Source: an uncultured Halomonas sp. (GTDB taxonomy: Bacteria; Pseudomonadota; Gammaproteobacteria; Pseudomonadales; Halomonadaceae). From it: 64,000 bases of DNA. Location: NCBI RefSeq assembly GCF_947490095.1, contig NZ_CANLFS010000013.1:1-64000 (forward strand), given 5' to 3'. Position numbers and translations under genes: made by a program. The notes under the pieces are model-generated. The model did no database searches and had not been told where the DNA came from. It saw only the letters and a list, made by a program, of their open reading frames with translations. Positions 17,953-28,794 of this stretch are shown in pieces. Position 1 is the first letter of the stretch, and every line of letters begins with the position of its first letter.

Positions 17953-19145
17953 CAATCCCGGAAGACTCGCACGCCAAGGGCCTTCAGATAGGCGGTCTCG
18001 GGAATCGCCGGATGCACCGGGTGGTCCGGTCCCTGGTGGCCCTGGAAGAGGATCTGGCCATGGCGGTCCTGGTGGCGAACCGCGCCACGCACCACATCCA
18101 CCAGGCGCTCCGGCGCCAGATGCATGGAGCACGACGCCGAGAGCAGCAGGCCATCACGCCCCAGCAGACGCATCGCCTCACGGTTGAGCTTGCCATAGGC
18201 GCGCTCGCCGTTGGGGATGTCCTTGCGCTTCTTGATGAAGGCGGGCGGGTCGAGGATCACCACATCGAACTGCTCGCCCTCGGCCTTGAGGGCCGCCAGG
18301 ACATCGAAGGCATCCCCCTCACCCACCGCGACCTGCTCCTGGAGGCCGTTGAGGGCCGCATTATCGGCGACGCGCTCCAGGGCCGGGGCGGAGGCATCCA
18401 CGCAGAGCACCTCCCGGGCGCCGTTAGCCGCGGCCTGCACGCCCCAGCCACCGACATAGCTGAACAGGTCCAGCACCCGCTTGCCGGCCACGAACTGGTT
18501 GAGCCAGGCACGATTGATGCGGTGGTCATAGAACCAGCCGGTCTTCTGGCCATCGAGCACCGGCGCCGAGAAGCGCACGCCATTCTCCTCCAGCAGCACG
18601 GGGTCGCTCACCTCACCCTTGACCACCTCCACGAAGCGCTCGAGTCCCTCCTGGCGACGCCCGGAGGTGTCGTTGCGCAGCACCACCGTGGAGGGCGCAA
18701 GCACCTTGTCCAGGGCGTCGAGCAGCTCGGGCAGCACCGCCTGCATGCCGGCGGTATTGACCTGCACCACCAGCGTCGCGTCGAAGCGGTCGATCACCAG
18801 CCCGGGCAGCAGGTCGCCTTCACCGTGTACCAGACGATAATAGGGCGCGGCGAACAGGCGCTGGCGAAGCGCCAGCGCCTGGTTGAGGCGGTGCACCAGC
18901 AGGGAGCGGTCGAGCCCCTGCTTCGGGTCCCGGGAGACCAGCCGTGCGCAGATCAGCGAGTTGGGATTGACGTAGGCCACGCCCATGGCCTTGCCGTTGG
19001 CGGCCTCCACGACCACCTGTTGGCCGAGTTCCAGGCCCTTGAGCGGCGTGACGCCGATATCGACCTCGTTGGAATAGAGCCATAGATGGCCCGCCTTGAG
19101 GCGGCGGTCGGCGTTCTTCTTGAGGCGCAGTGAGGACAGGGTCAT
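17952..19145 (-). CDS. rlmI: 23S rRNA (cytosine-C5) methyltransferase RlmI-like
   Basis: 397 residues, the usual RlmI length. An N-terminal PUA domain (LSSLRLKKNADRRLKAGHLW) is followed by an EEHEE domain and a C-terminal Rossmann methyltransferase domain. SAM-binding segments are VLDLFSYVGGWGVQAAANGA and VLCVDASAPALERV. The catalytic strand is VVILDPPAFIKKRKDIPNG, and SASCSMHLAPE holds the SxSCS motif of this family. E. coli RlmI methylates C1962 of 23S rRNA; the exact target here is inferred. It is coupled to the downstream DUF2007 gene and lies 15 bases after mutM. Confidence 0.9.
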   Translation of the reverse strand: MTLSSLRLKKNADRRLKAGHLWLYSNEVDIGVTPLKGLELGQQVVVEAANGKAMGVAYVNPNSLICARLVSRDPKQGLDRSLLVHRLNQALALRQRLFAAPYYRLVHGEGDLLPGLVIDRFDATLVVQVNTAGMQAVLPELLDALDKVLAPSTVVLRNDTSGRRQEGLERFVEVVKGEVSDPVLLEENGVRFSAPVLDGQKTGWFYDHRINRAWLNQFVAGKRVLDLFSYVGGWGVQAAANGAREVLCVDASAPALERVADNAALNGLQEQVAVGEGDAFDVLAALKAEGEQFDVVILDPPAFIKKRKDIPNGERAYGKLNREAMRLLGRDGLLLSASCSMHLAPERLVDVVRGAVRHQDRHGQILFQGHQGPDHPVHPAIPETAYLKALGVRVFRD

Positions 19146-19160
19146 GGGGTCTCCGGAAAA

Positions 19161-19991
19161 TCAGGTCTGGCAATGGGGACAGTAGACACTGGCCCGCTGC
19201 CCGAGAGTAATAAGGCGCAGCTCATCGCCACAGTGCCGGCAGGGTTGGCCATCCCGACCATAGACATTGAGCCGCTGCTTGAAGTAGCCGGGCTCGCCGG
19301 TGCCGCCGACGAAGTCGCGCAGGGTGGTACCACCCTGGGTAATGGCGGCGGCCAGCACCTCCTTGGCGGCGGCGGCCAGGCGCTCATAGCGTGCCAGCGA
19401 GATGCGCCCGGCGGCCCGGCGCGGGTCGATGCCGGCCATGAACAGCGCCTCGGACGCATAGATATTGCCCACCCCAACGACGACGGCGTTATCCATCAGG
19501 AAGGGCTTGACCGCGAGGCGGCGGCCGCGGGACAGCCGGTAGAGCCGCTCACCGTCGAAGGCCTCCGACAGGGGCTCGGGCCCCAGCCGTGCCAGGCGCG
19601 AATCCCGCTCGACATCACCCGCCAGCCAGTCGATGAAACCGAAGCGGCGGGGATCGTGATAGCGCAGTATCCCACCGTCGTCGAGCACCAGGTCCAGGTG
19701 ATCGTGTTTTCTGGGCAGCTCGCCGAGGCGCACGATCCGCAGGCTGCCGGACATGCCCAGATGGCACAGCAGGGTCGCTGCGCCGGCATCACCCCCGGAG
19801 ACAGGCAGCAGCAGGTACTTGGCGCGGCGGACCAGGGGGCCGATCCGTGCGCCCACCAGCCGCTCGCCCAGATCGGCGGGAACCGGCACACGCAAGCGGG
19901 GCTGGCGCACGATCACCTCACCGATCTCGCGCCCCTCGACATGGGGGGCAATGCCGCGGCGGGTGGTCTCGACTTCGGGAAGTTCGGGCAT
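19161..19991 (-). CDS. mutM: Formamidopyrimidine-DNA glycosylase
   Basis: 276 residues. It removes 8-oxoguanine and formamidopyrimidines and nicks the abasic site. The N-terminus [18 protein letters not shown] supplies the catalytic Pro1/Glu2 after Met removal. Lys58 in VRRAKYLLL, the helix-two-turn-helix [19 protein letters not shown], and the C-terminal zinc finger (CRHCG ... YCPHC) are all present, so it looks active. The start is fixed because Pro must follow Met. It lies upstream of rlmI on the same strand and may be cotranscribed. Confidence 0.95.
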   Translation of the reverse strand: MPELPEVETTRRGIAPHVEGREIGEVIVRQPRLRVPVPADLGERLVGARIGPLVRRAKYLLLPVSGGDAGAATLLCHLGMSGSLRIVRLGELPRKHDHLDLVLDDGGILRYHDPRRFGFIDWLAGDVERDSRLARLGPEPLSEAFDGERLYRLSRGRRLAVKPFLMDNAVVVGVGNIYASEALFMAGIDPRRAAGRISLARYERLAAAAKEVLAAAITQGGTTLRDFVGGTGEPGYFKQRLNVYGRDGQPCRHCGDELRLITLGQRASVYCPHCQT

Positions 19992-20094
19992 CGGCGGTGG
20001 ACTCTGCGGCTGCCTCAGAAACGCCTGAACCCGACTGAGGGATCAGCCGGGTTCAGGTCAACAGGCTTGAACACCTGCGGAAGAGGATCAAGAC

Positions 20095-20250
20095 TTACTT
20101 GATCTTGGCTTCCTTGTACATCACGTGCTTACGGACGACCGGATCAAACTTCTTCATCTCCAGCTTGTCCGGAGTGTTCCGCTTGTTCTTGTCGGTGGTG
20201 TAGAAGTGGCCGGTACCGGCACTGGACACCATTCTGATCTTGTCACGCAT
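20095..20250 (-). CDS. rpmG: 50S ribosomal protein L33
   Basis: 51 codons: [20 protein letters not shown] to [10 protein letters not shown]. This is the zinc-free type of L33 (no CxxC pairs), as in E. coli. It follows rpmB by 43 bases on the same strand. The ATG at 20250 is preceded by a purine-rich GGGGAGC. Confidence 0.95.
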   Translation of the reverse strand: MRDKIRMVSSAGTGHFYTTDKNKRNTPDKLEMKKFDPVVRKHVMYKEAKIK

Positions 20251-20293
20251 GACTGCTTGCTCCCCTTGAATGGATCGCTAGAAAGCGAATCGC

Positions 20294-20530
20294 TTAGACG
20301 GCGTCGCCGCGCTTACGGATATCGCTGAGAACCGCATCGATACCCTTCTTGTCGATGATGCGCATGCCCCTGGAAGAGACGCGCAGCTTGACGAAGCGGT
20401 TCTCGGACTCCACCCAGAAACGGTGAGAGTGCAGGTTCGGCAGGAACCGACGGCGGGTCTTGCGCTGGGAGTGTGAAACATTATTACCAGTCACCGGGCG
20501 CTTGCCGGTAACCTGACATACTTTGGACAT
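20294..20530 (-). CDS. rpmB: 50S ribosomal protein L28
   Basis: 78 residues: [20 protein letters not shown] to DIRKRGDAV, with the conserved NNVSHSxRKTRRRFxPNL and HRFWVESE segments. The start at 20530 is preceded by GGAGGCTCCC; the longer reading adds ten unrelated residues. It is the first gene of the rpmB-rpmG unit, with the promoter at 20640-20668. Confidence 0.96.
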   Translation of the reverse strand: MSKVCQVTGKRPVTGNNVSHSQRKTRRRFLPNLHSHRFWVESENRFVKLRVSSRGMRIIDKKGIDAVLSDIRKRGDAV

Positions 20531-20639
20531 GGGAGCCTCCAACCACTGGCCAGGTGTCAATCACCTGTTGTGTTCAAAACCTGTCGGGCAAACCGGGAGA
20601 TCCCGTGACATTTGACCCAAGGGAATTCAAAGGCTGCAC

Positions 20640-20668
20640 TTTATACCAGAGACCGCCTCACCGGACAA
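20640..20668 (-). promoter_or_regulatory. Sigma-70 promoter of rpmBG
   Basis: On the minus strand: TTGTCC (complement of 20663-20668), a 17-base spacer, then TATAAA (complement of 20640-20645), about 105 bases before the rpmB start. The strong -10 and ideal spacing fit a highly expressed ribosomal unit. Confidence 0.7.
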
Positions 20669-20824
20669 GCCCGGAACGCAAGGACACATATATCCAGCGG
20701 CGGCGAGTACGGCGCGTAAAGACGACTAACGATGGGCAGGTGCTTGGCAGGCAGCCCCAAACTCTCGGGGGGCCGGGCGCAGCCGAGGCGACATTATAGA
20801 GCAAGTCGCGCCCCGCGTCATGCT

Positions 20825-21499
20825 TTACAGCCACCCTCGCTCGGCGAAGGACACCACTTCGCCGTCTCCGACCACGAAGTGATCCAGCACGCGGATCTCG
20901 AAGAGCCCGAGCGCCTCACACAGGCGGTCGGTGATGCGCCGGTCGGCGTCACTGGGCTCGGCCACGCCGGAGGGGTGATTATGCGCCAGAATCACCGCCC
21001 CGGCGCCCAGCGCCAGGGCCCGTCGCGCCACCTCACGAGGATAGACGGAAGCGCTATCCAGGGTGCCGCGGAACAGCGACTCGTAGCGAATCACCCGGTG
21101 CTGGGCATCGAGGAAGAGCGCGGCGAACTCCTCATGCCCCAGGTGGCGCAGCTGACTGGAGAGATAGGCACGCACCAGCGTCGGCGAGGTCAGCGCCTCC
21201 CCCCGGGCCAGCTGGCTGGCCAGGTGCCGCCGCGATAGTTCGAGAGAGGCCTGAAGCTGCACATACTTGGCATCGCCCATGCCCCGCGCCGCACAGAACT
21301 GCTTGCGCTCGGCCTCCAGCAGCTGGCGCAGGCCGCCGAATTCCATCAGCAGGTCCCGCGCCAGGTCCACCGCCGAACGACCGCGCACGCCGACCCGCAA
21401 GAAGATGGCCAGCAGCTCGGCATCCGACAGCACCTCGGCCCCCAACGCCAGCAGCTTTTCCCTGGGCCGCTCCCCCTCCGGCCAGTCCCTGATCGACAT
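20825..21499 (-). CDS. radC: RadC-family JAB/MPN-domain protein
   Basis: 224 residues from the ATG at 21499 ([20 protein letters not shown]). The N-terminal helix-hairpin-helix region ([20 protein letters not shown]) precedes a JAB1/MPN metalloprotease-like domain, with FLDAQHRVI and the metal motif [18 protein letters not shown] (H-x-H ... S ... D). The biochemical role of RadC is unsettled despite its name. It faces coaBC divergently, a common arrangement beside rpmBG in gammaproteobacteria. Confidence 0.92.
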   Translation of the reverse strand: MSIRDWPEGERPREKLLALGAEVLSDAELLAIFLRVGVRGRSAVDLARDLLMEFGGLRQLLEAERKQFCAARGMGDAKYVQLQASLELSRRHLASQLARGEALTSPTLVRAYLSSQLRHLGHEEFAALFLDAQHRVIRYESLFRGTLDSASVYPREVARRALALGAGAVILAHNHPSGVAEPSDADRRITDRLCEALGLFEIRVLDHFVVGDGEVVSFAERGWL

Positions 21500-21586
21500 C
21501 GCCGCCCCTCCCGCTCCGCCTGCCCCAAGTGTAGCCACACTTGCGCTGGCTCGTAGGAGCTCGTAGGAGTGGCCCAGTGACGCGGC

Positions 21587-21609
21587 GCGAGGCGCCGGGG
21601 ATAGGCCTT
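21587..21609. repeat. Dispersed intergenic repeat, copy B (left end only)
   Basis: The sequence GCGAGGCGCCGGGGATAGGCC matches the left end of the copy at 50491 and diverges afterwards. It sits in the radC-coaBC divergent intergenic region. A short direct repeat (TCGTAGGAGC/TCGTAGGAGT, 21551-21570) lies just left. Confidence 0.55.
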
Positions 21610-21710
21610 GAGCGACCCGGCCTGCGATGGCCCCAACGGCCGGCCCGGCTACGCAAGGCAAGGCGCCGATGGTAAGGTAATGGACCGAGATTTCCGTCGA
21701 GACCCCGTTC

Positions 21711-23084
21711 ATGTCACCGCTATCCGAAACCGGACTCATGGGCCGCCGAGTCCTGCTCGGCATCAGCGCCGGCATCGCCGCCTACAAGAGCGCCCTGCTC
21801 GCCCGCCTGCTCACCCAGGCGGGCTGCGAGGTACGCGTCGTCATGACCGAGGGGGCCCAGGCCTTTATCACGCCGCTGACCCTGCAGGCACTGACCGGCG
21901 AGCCCGTGCGCACGTCCCTGCTCGACCCCGAGGCCGAGGCCGGCATGGGCCATATCGAGCTGGCCAAGTGGGCCGATACCATCCTGGTCGCCCCGGCCAC
22001 CGCCGACCTGATGGCGCGCCTCGCCCAGGGCCATGCCGACGACCTGCTCACCACCCTGTGCCTGGCCAGCGACGCCGAGACAGTCATGGCCCCGGCCATG
22101 AACCAGGCCATGTGGCGCCACCCGGCGACCCAACGCAATGCCGTACGACTCGCGGATGACGGCTGGCGCCTGCTGGGCCCGGATAGCGGCGACCAGGCCT
22201 GTGGCGATATCGGCCCCGGCCGCATGCTGGAGCCCGAGGCGATCCTCGAGGGGCTGCTTTCCCTCCAGGCGCCCGATACCGCGCCCCTCCAGGCGCCCGA
22301 TGCCGCGTCCCTTCAGGCGCCCGATACCGCGTCCCTTCAGGCGCCCGATGCCGCGTCCCTTCAGGCGCCCGATGCCGCGCCTCGCTCAACGCCCGATGCC
22401 GGGCCGGCCGCCGGTCTGACCGTCACCATTACCGCCGGCCCGACCCGAGAGCCGCTGGACCCGGTGCGCTACCTCTCCAATCATAGCTCCGGCAAGATGG
22501 GCTATGCCCTGGCCATGGCGGCCGCGGCGCTGGGCGCCCGGGTCAGGCTGATCAGCGGCCCGGTGGCCCTGCCCTGCCCCGCCGGCGTGGAGAGAATCCC
22601 GGTGGAGACGGCGCTCGAGATGCACGCGGCGGCGGCGCGACTCGCCCCGAAGAGCGCCATCTTCATCGGCTGCGCCGCGGTCGCCGACTACCGCGCCGAG
22701 ACGGCCGCGGCGCACAAGATCAAGAAGACCGAAGGCGAGGACGCCCTGACCCTGCGCCTGGTGAAGAACCCCGATATCATCGCCTCGGTGGCCGCACTGC
22801 CCGAGTCACAGCGGCCCCTGGTGGTCGGCTTCGCCGCCGAGACCCGCGACGTCGCGGCCTATGCCCAGGACAAGCTGACTCGCAAGAAACTCGACATGAT
22901 CGTCGCCAACGATGTCTCTCGCGAAGGCCTCGGCTTCGGCAGCGACCAGAACGCCGCCCTCCTGCTCTGGCGTGGCGCCGCGGGCGAAGGCCGAGAAAGC
23001 CTCGAGGCCCAGCCCAAATCCGACATGGCCCGGGCGATAATGCACCGCGCCCTGGCTTGCCTGGCCGAGCGTACCGCCGGCTAG
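21711..23084 (+). CDS. coaBC: Bifunctional phosphopantothenoylcysteine decarboxylase/synthetase
   Basis: 457 residues, about 50 more than E. coli CoaBC (406). It adds Cys to 4'-phosphopantothenate and decarboxylates the product in coenzyme A synthesis. The N-terminal CoaC flavoprotein (residues about 10-180) shows [35 protein letters not shown], and the active Cys164 in [12 protein letters not shown]. The CoaB domain starts at about 236 ([32 protein letters not shown]) and has [10 protein letters not shown] and VGFAAET regions. The extra length is a linker with five tandem octapeptides (residues 185-224). It stands divergent to radC and upstream of dut. Confidence 0.94.
   Translation: MSPLSETGLMGRRVLLGISAGIAAYKSALLARLLTQAGCEVRVVMTEGAQAFITPLTLQALTGEPVRTSLLDPEAEAGMGHIELAKWADTILVAPATADLMARLAQGHADDLLTTLCLASDAETVMAPAMNQAMWRHPATQRNAVRLADDGWRLLGPDSGDQACGDIGPGRMLEPEAILEGLLSLQAPDTAPLQAPDAASLQAPDTASLQAPDAASLQAPDAAPRSTPDAGPAAGLTVTITAGPTREPLDPVRYLSNHSSGKMGYALAMAAAALGARVRLISGPVALPCPAGVERIPVETALEMHAAAARLAPKSAIFIGCAAVADYRAETAAAHKIKKTEGEDALTLRLVKNPDIIASVAALPESQRPLVVGFAAETRDVAAYAQDKLTRKKLDMIVANDVSREGLGFGSDQNAALLLWRGAAGEGRESLEAQPKSDMARAIMHRALACLAERTAG
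22263..22382 (+). repeat. Five 24-base tandem repeats in the coaBC linker
   Basis: Five consecutive units encode LQAPD(T/A)A(S/P). They are nearly identical at the DNA level (pattern CTTCAGGCGCCCGATGCCGC plus four bases). They lie exactly between the CoaC and CoaB domains, so copy-number change would alter only linker length. Confidence 0.9.
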
Positions 23085-23125
23085 GCCCGACGCCCCATGA
23101 CTCCGACCTCTTCTAGGAATTCCCG

Positions 23126-23593
23126 ATGTCCCATTCCGATGCCAAGCCCCGCCTGGCCGTGAAGCTCCTCGACGAGCGCCTGCGCGACTACCTGCCCCAC
23201 TATGCCACCCAGGGCTCCGCGGGCATGGACCTGCGCGCCCTGCTCGACGCCCCCCTGACACTGGCCCCCGGCCAATGTGAGCTGGTGCATACGGGCCTGG
23301 CCATCCATATCGCCGACCCGACTCTCGCCGGCCTGGTCCTGCCCCGCTCGGGCCTGGGCCACAAGCACGGCATCGTCCTCGGCAACCTGGTGGGACTGAT
23401 CGACTCCGATTACCAGGGCGAGCTGATGATCTCGGTATGGAACCGCGGTCAGGCCTCGTTCACCCTCGAGCCTTTCGAGCGCCTGGCGCAGTATGTCTTG
23501 GTACCCGTGGTGCAGGCCGACCTCGAGGTCGTCGACGACTTCGCCGCCAGCCAGCGCGCGGAAGGCGGCTTCGGCAGCTCCGGCCGCCACTGA
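23126..23593 (+). CDS. dut: Deoxyuridine 5'-triphosphate nucleotidohydrolase (dUTPase)
   Basis: 155 residues; the trimeric dUTPase hydrolyses dUTP to dUMP and pyrophosphate. All five motifs are visible: [37 protein letters not shown] (uracil-binding Tyr/Asp region), [10 protein letters not shown], and the C-terminal [10 protein letters not shown] lid. It lies 41 bases after coaBC and 37 before algC, in the conserved coaBC-dut-algC-argB order. Confidence 0.96.
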   Translation: MSHSDAKPRLAVKLLDERLRDYLPHYATQGSAGMDLRALLDAPLTLAPGQCELVHTGLAIHIADPTLAGLVLPRSGLGHKHGIVLGNLVGLIDSDYQGELMISVWNRGQASFTLEPFERLAQYVLVPVVQADLEVVDDFAASQRAEGGFGSSGRH

Positions 23594-23630
23594 CGCCATC
23601 AGTGAATTACCTTAGAGGGAAGGACCCTAG

Positions 23631-25025
23631 ATGACCGCAGATAGCCAGACCGTACCCGCCTCCATCTTCCGCGCCTACGATATTCGAGGCATCGTCGACG
23701 ACACGCTCACCGAACCCAGCGTCGAGCTCATCGGCCGCGCCATCGGCAGCGAGGCCGCCGCCCGCGGCGAATCCTGCGTGGTGGTCGCCCGGGATGGCCG
23801 GCTATCCGGCGAGCGCCTCAAGGACGCCCTGGTACGCGGCCTGACCGCCGCCGGCCGCGACGTCATCAACATCGGCATGGTCCCCACCCCGGTGCTCTAC
23901 TTCGCCACTCATACGCTGGACGGTACCGCCTCGGGCGTCATGGTGACCGGCAGCCACAATCCCCCGGATTACAACGGCTTCAAGATCGTGCTCGGCGGCG
24001 AGACCCTCTCCGGCGAGGCGATCACCGGCCTGCACGAGCGCCTCGTCGCCGGCGACCTGACCGAGGGCCAAGGCAGCGTGCGCGAGGTGGACGTTCGTGA
24101 CACCTATCTGACACGCATCCTGGCCGACGTTCACCTGGCGCGACCGCTCAAGGCGGTGGTCGACTGCGGTAACGGCGTGGCCGGCGAGCTCGGCCCGCAG
24201 CTGGTGGAGCAACTCGGCGTCGAGACCCTGCCGCTGTTCGCCGAGATCGACGGCACCTTCCCCAACCACCACCCGGACCCGGGCAAACCGGAGAACCTCC
24301 AGGACCTGATCCAGGCGGTGCGGGAAAGTGGCGCCGATATCGGCCTGGCCTTCGACGGCGATGGCGACCGCCTGGGCGTGATCACCCCCTCCGGCCGACT
24401 GATCTACCCGGACCATCTGATGATGGCCTTCGCCGAGGACCTGCTCGAGCGCCGCCCGGGCGCCAAGGTGATCTATGACGTCAAGTGCACGGGCAACCTG
24501 GCCCGGGTGATCGATGAGGCCGGCGGCGAGCCCGAGATGTGGCGCACCGGCCACTCGCTGATCAAGGCGCGCATGAAGGAGACCGGCGCCCTGCTGGCCG
24601 GCGAGATGAGCGGCCACATCTTCTTCAAGGAGCGCTGGTACGGCTTCGATGACGGCCTCTACAGCGCCGCCCGCCTGCTGGAGGTCCTCTCTCGCCAGGA
24701 ACAGGACGCCGATGCCTTCTTCGACCGCTACCCTCAGGACAAGGGCACGCCGGAGATCAATATTCCCGTTACCGACGAGACCAAGTTCGACCTGGTGGCA
24801 CGCCTGGCGCGCGAAGGCGACTTCGGCGAAGAGGGCGTGAAGACCACCCTCGATGGCATCCGGGTCGATTATCCCGACGGCTGGGGCCTGTGCCGCGCCT
24901 CCAACACCACCCCGGTGCTGGTGCTGCGCTTCGAGGGCAAGAGCGAGGCGGCGCTCGAGCGCATCAAGGCCCGCTTCACCGACGCCCTGGCCCAGGTGGC
25001 CCCCGAGCTGGACGTAGCGCTATAG
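23631..25025 (+). CDS. algC: Phosphomannomutase/phosphoglucomutase
   Basis: 464 residues, matching Pseudomonas AlgC. It interconverts hexose 1- and 6-phosphates (mannose and glucose) for exopolysaccharide and lipopolysaccharide precursors. The phosphoserine loop is VTGSHNPPDYNGFK, the metal site FDGDGDRLGV, and the sugar-binding loop GEMSGHIFFKERW. The C-terminal phosphate-binding region is CRASNTTPVLVLRFEGKS. The start MTADSQTVPASIFRAYDIRG has a GAGGGAAGGACC site upstream. Confidence 0.92.
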   Translation: MTADSQTVPASIFRAYDIRGIVDDTLTEPSVELIGRAIGSEAAARGESCVVVARDGRLSGERLKDALVRGLTAAGRDVINIGMVPTPVLYFATHTLDGTASGVMVTGSHNPPDYNGFKIVLGGETLSGEAITGLHERLVAGDLTEGQGSVREVDVRDTYLTRILADVHLARPLKAVVDCGNGVAGELGPQLVEQLGVETLPLFAEIDGTFPNHHPDPGKPENLQDLIQAVRESGADIGLAFDGDGDRLGVITPSGRLIYPDHLMMAFAEDLLERRPGAKVIYDVKCTGNLARVIDEAGGEPEMWRTGHSLIKARMKETGALLAGEMSGHIFFKERWYGFDDGLYSAARLLEVLSRQEQDADAFFDRYPQDKGTPEINIPVTDETKFDLVARLAREGDFGEEGVKTTLDGIRVDYPDGWGLCRASNTTPVLVLRFEGKSEAALERIKARFTDALAQVAPELDVAL

Positions 25026-25087
25026 GCCACCGGAGCCGCCGGGACAGCCCCAAACCCAGGGACGGTCCCGGCGATGAGCCGTCGTGA

Positions 25088-26041
<954 letters not shown>

Positions 26042-26048
26042 CCCCCTC

Positions 26049-26654
26049 ATGACCCAGGCCACCCCCAGCCGTCGCGAGCGGATCCTCCAGGCACTGGCCA
26101 TGATGCTGGAAGAGGACAGTGGCAAGCGCATCACCGTGTCTGCCCTGGCCAAGCAGGTCGGCGTTACCGAGGCCGCCCTCTATCGCCACTTCCCCAGCAA
26201 GGCACGCATGTTCGAGAGCCTTATCGAGTTTATCGAGGAGTCCCTGTTTGCCCGTATCGGGCGCATCCTGGAAGACGAACACGAGGCGCTGCCGCGCTGC
26301 GGGGCCCTGCTCATCCTGCTGCTGGGGTTCGCCGAGAAGAACCCCGGCCTCTCGCGGCTGCTCGACGGTGGAGTCCTCACCGGCGAGACGGCGCGACTGC
26401 GAGTCCGCATCCATCAGCTCTTCGAGCGGCTCGAGACCCAGCTCAAGCAGATCCTGCGCGAGGCCGAGCTACGCGAGAAGCGGCGCACCCGCCTGCCCGC
26501 CTCCGCCGCCGCCAATCTCCTGCTGTCCACCGCCGAGGGACGCATCAGCCAGTACGTGAGGAGCGACTTCAAGCGCCGCCCCACCGAGCACTGGCAGGCG
26601 CAGTGGGCGCTGCTCTCGGCCCAGCTGCTGGAGGACAGCCCCCAGCCCGCGTAG
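26049..26654 (+). CDS. slmA: Nucleoid occlusion factor SlmA (TetR family)
   Basis: 201 residues. SlmA binds specific chromosomal sites and blocks FtsZ assembly over the nucleoid. The N-terminal helix-turn-helix is [20 protein letters not shown] followed by [20 protein letters not shown], a hallmark of SlmA. The all-helical dimer/FtsZ-binding domain continues to [11 protein letters not shown]. It is seven bases after argB and the last gene of the plus-strand group. Terminator 26735-26768 lies beyond. Confidence 0.93.
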   Translation: MTQATPSRRERILQALAMMLEEDSGKRITVSALAKQVGVTEAALYRHFPSKARMFESLIEFIEESLFARIGRILEDEHEALPRCGALLILLLGFAEKNPGLSRLLDGGVLTGETARLRVRIHQLFERLETQLKQILREAELREKRRTRLPASAAANLLLSTAEGRISQYVRSDFKRRPTEHWQAQWALLSAQLLEDSPQPA

Positions 26655-26734
26655 GCCTCCGAGCGCTTGAGAGGCCTGCCTGCCGGAAAGCGCTTACCCG
26701 AGGCGCTCGTCTTAAAAACATGTCTTAAAAACAC

Positions 26735-26768
26735 CAAGGCCCCGTCGAATGTCTTCGACGGGGCCTTG
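26735..26768 (-). terminator. Bidirectional terminator between slmA and rpoH
   Basis: A perfect 15-base stem (CAAGGCCCCGTCGAA at 26735-26749 with its complement at 26754-26768) and a four-base loop. On the minus strand it is followed by GTGTTTTTAAG, giving a T-run for rpoH. It also lies downstream of slmA on the plus strand. Confidence 0.85.
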
Positions 26769-26807
26769 AATGTTCACCATCCCGCGGCATCGGCGGGCTC
26801 GGCGCAC

Positions 26808-27674
26808 TCACGCCACCAGGGCGTCACCGATCTGCTGCTTGATCTTCTTCATGGCATTTTTCTCGAGCTGGCGGATGCGCTCGGCGGAGACACCATACAC
26901 ATCGGCCAGGTCATGCAGGGTGGCCTTGGGCTCACTGAGCCAACGGCGCTGCAGGATGTCACGCGAACGCTCATCCAGGCCCTCCATCGCCAGCTGCAGG
27001 CGGCGGGTGGAGTCACCCTCCCAATCGCTCGCCTCGAGCTGGGTGGCCGGGTCGGCGGAGGCATCGTCCAGATAGTGGACCGGCGCCTGCCAGCTGCTCT
27101 CGTCATCCTCGCCGGGCGAGGCGTCGAAGCCGGCATCATGGGAGGCGAGTCGACCCTCCATTTCCCGCACCACCTCGGGCTTGACGTCGAGGTCCTTGGC
27201 GATCGCCTCGACCTCGTCGCTATTCAGCCAGGCCAGGCGCTTCTTGGCGCTGCGCAGGTTGAAGAACAGCTTGCGCTGGGCCTTGGTGGTCGCGATCTTC
27301 ACGATGCGCCAGTTGCGCAGCACGAACTCGTGGATCTCCGCCTTGATCCAGTGCACGGCGAAGGAGACCAACCGCACTCCCTGGTGGGGGTCGAAACGCT
27401 TCACCGCCTTCATCAGGCCAACGTTGCCTTCCTGGATCAGGTCTGCCTGGGGCAGGCCATAGCCGGAATAGCTGCGGGCAATATGCACGACGAAGCGCAG
27501 ATGCGACAGCACCAGCCGGCGCGCCGCCTCCAGGTCGCCCTCATCATGCAGCCGGAAGGCCAGCTCACGCTCTTCGTCCGAGGTAAGCATGGGGATGCCA
27601 TTGGCCGCCCGGATATACCCGTTGAGATCGTGTCCCGGAGAGAGCTGGCCCACCGGAAGAAGACTGTTGCTCAT
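26808..27674 (-). CDS. rpoH: RNA polymerase heat-shock sigma factor sigma-32
   Basis: 288 residues. Region 2 ([60 protein letters not shown]) and region 4 ([34 protein letters not shown]) are complete. The RpoH box is QRKLFFNLR, the segment involved in FtsH-dependent turnover and chaperone control. It follows ftsX on the same strand, the conserved gammaproteobacterial order, but with a 145-base gap that probably carries its own promoters. No obvious 5' thermosensor hairpin was worked out. Confidence 0.96.
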   Translation of the reverse strand: MSNSLLPVGQLSPGHDLNGYIRAANGIPMLTSDEERELAFRLHDEGDLEAARRLVLSHLRFVVHIARSYSGYGLPQADLIQEGNVGLMKAVKRFDPHQGVRLVSFAVHWIKAEIHEFVLRNWRIVKIATTKAQRKLFFNLRSAKKRLAWLNSDEVEAIAKDLDVKPEVVREMEGRLASHDAGFDASPGEDDESSWQAPVHYLDDASADPATQLEASDWEGDSTRRLQLAMEGLDERSRDILQRRWLSEPKATLHDLADVYGVSAERIRQLEKNAMKKIKQQIGDALVA

Positions 27675-27819
27675 GTGCAGGATGTCTCCTCAATCAGCCC
27701 ATTAGTGTCTTGGCATGCGGATCCTCAGACACCTGAAACAGTGCAAGGTTCCGCGAAATCAGGTGCCGCGAAATGTCACGCTCCGTTTTTCGACGGGGCC
27801 TCATTTCAACAGCCTGGCG

Positions 27820-28794
27820 TCAGCGCGGCTTCACCTCGGCGAGATGGCGGCTGACCGCGATCCAGGCACCCAACCAGCCCAGCAGTATACTACAGCCCAC
27901 CAGTATGGCGGAACCGCCCGCCCCTAGCCGCGGCAGGCTGAAGCTGGCGCCATAGCTTTCCGCCAGCGCCGAGACCGGTGCCGCCAGCCAGCCGCCGCCC
28001 AGGGTCAGCAGCGCCCAGGCCAGCAGGCCGCCCCCCAGGCCATACCAGGCCCCGCTATAGAGGAAGGGGCGCCGCACGAAACCATGGGTGGCGCCGATCA
28101 GGGTGATCACCTCGATCTCCTTGCGACGACTCTCCACCGCCAGCCGAATCGTATTGCCTACCACCAGCAGCACGCCTCCCCCGAACAGCACGGCCAGCGC
28201 CAGGGTCACACGCCGGCCCAGCTCGGCCAGGCTACGCAGGCGCTCGATCCAGGCCAGGTCCAGGCGCACCTCGTCCACGCCGGGCACCGCATCCAGCGCC
28301 TCGGCCAGGTCGCGCACCGCCTCCGGGGCCGGCGCTTTTGGGGTCACGACCACGCTGGCCGGCAGGGGGTTATCATCGAGCCGTGCCAGGGCATTCTCCA
28401 GCCCCAGCGCCTGCTGGAATTCCGCCATGCCTTCGGCGGCGGTGATCAACCGGGTGTGGGCCACTCCCGGCTGGGCCCCCAGGGCCTCTTCGATGCGGGC
28501 CGCCTCCCCCTCCTCGACGCCCGGCGCGAGATAGGCGGTAAGGGTGGCACTCTCGGTCAACTCGGCATCGAGCAGTCGCGCGCTGTCCAGCGTCAGCCAC
28601 AGCCCCGCGGGCAGCACCATGGCGATGGCGATGGCCAGCATGGTCACCAGGCTGGCGACAGGCGTTCGCAGCAGCCGCCAGGCGCTATCCTGGCATATGG
28701 CCCGGTGATGGCGAAGCCAGCCACGAAAGCGACCCGAAGCGCCCGCGCGGTGGGTGTGGGCCCCCCGTGGGGAGGGCGAAGAACGACGATTCAT
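27820..28794 (-). CDS. ftsX: Cell-division protein FtsX
   Basis: 324 residues. It is the membrane partner of FtsE in the divisome and controls peptidoglycan hydrolases through EnvC-type activators. A basic cytoplasmic N-terminus precedes the first membrane helix (VASLVTMLAIAIAMVLPAGL). The periplasmic domain spans about residues 85-195. Three more helices follow (TLALAVLFGGGVLLVVGNTI, YGLGGGLLAWALLTLGGG, AILVGCSILLGWLGAWIAV). LAVESRRKEIEVITLIGAT is the typical FtsX cytoplasmic loop. It overlaps ftsE by four bases. Confidence 0.95.
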   Translation of the reverse strand: MNRRSSPSPRGAHTHRAGASGRFRGWLRHHRAICQDSAWRLLRTPVASLVTMLAIAIAMVLPAGLWLTLDSARLLDAELTESATLTAYLAPGVEEGEAARIEEALGAQPGVAHTRLITAAEGMAEFQQALGLENALARLDDNPLPASVVVTPKAPAPEAVRDLAEALDAVPGVDEVRLDLAWIERLRSLAELGRRVTLALAVLFGGGVLLVVGNTIRLAVESRRKEIEVITLIGATHGFVRRPFLYSGAWYGLGGGLLAWALLTLGGGWLAAPVSALAESYGASFSLPRLGAGGSAILVGCSILLGWLGAWIAVSRHLAEVKPR

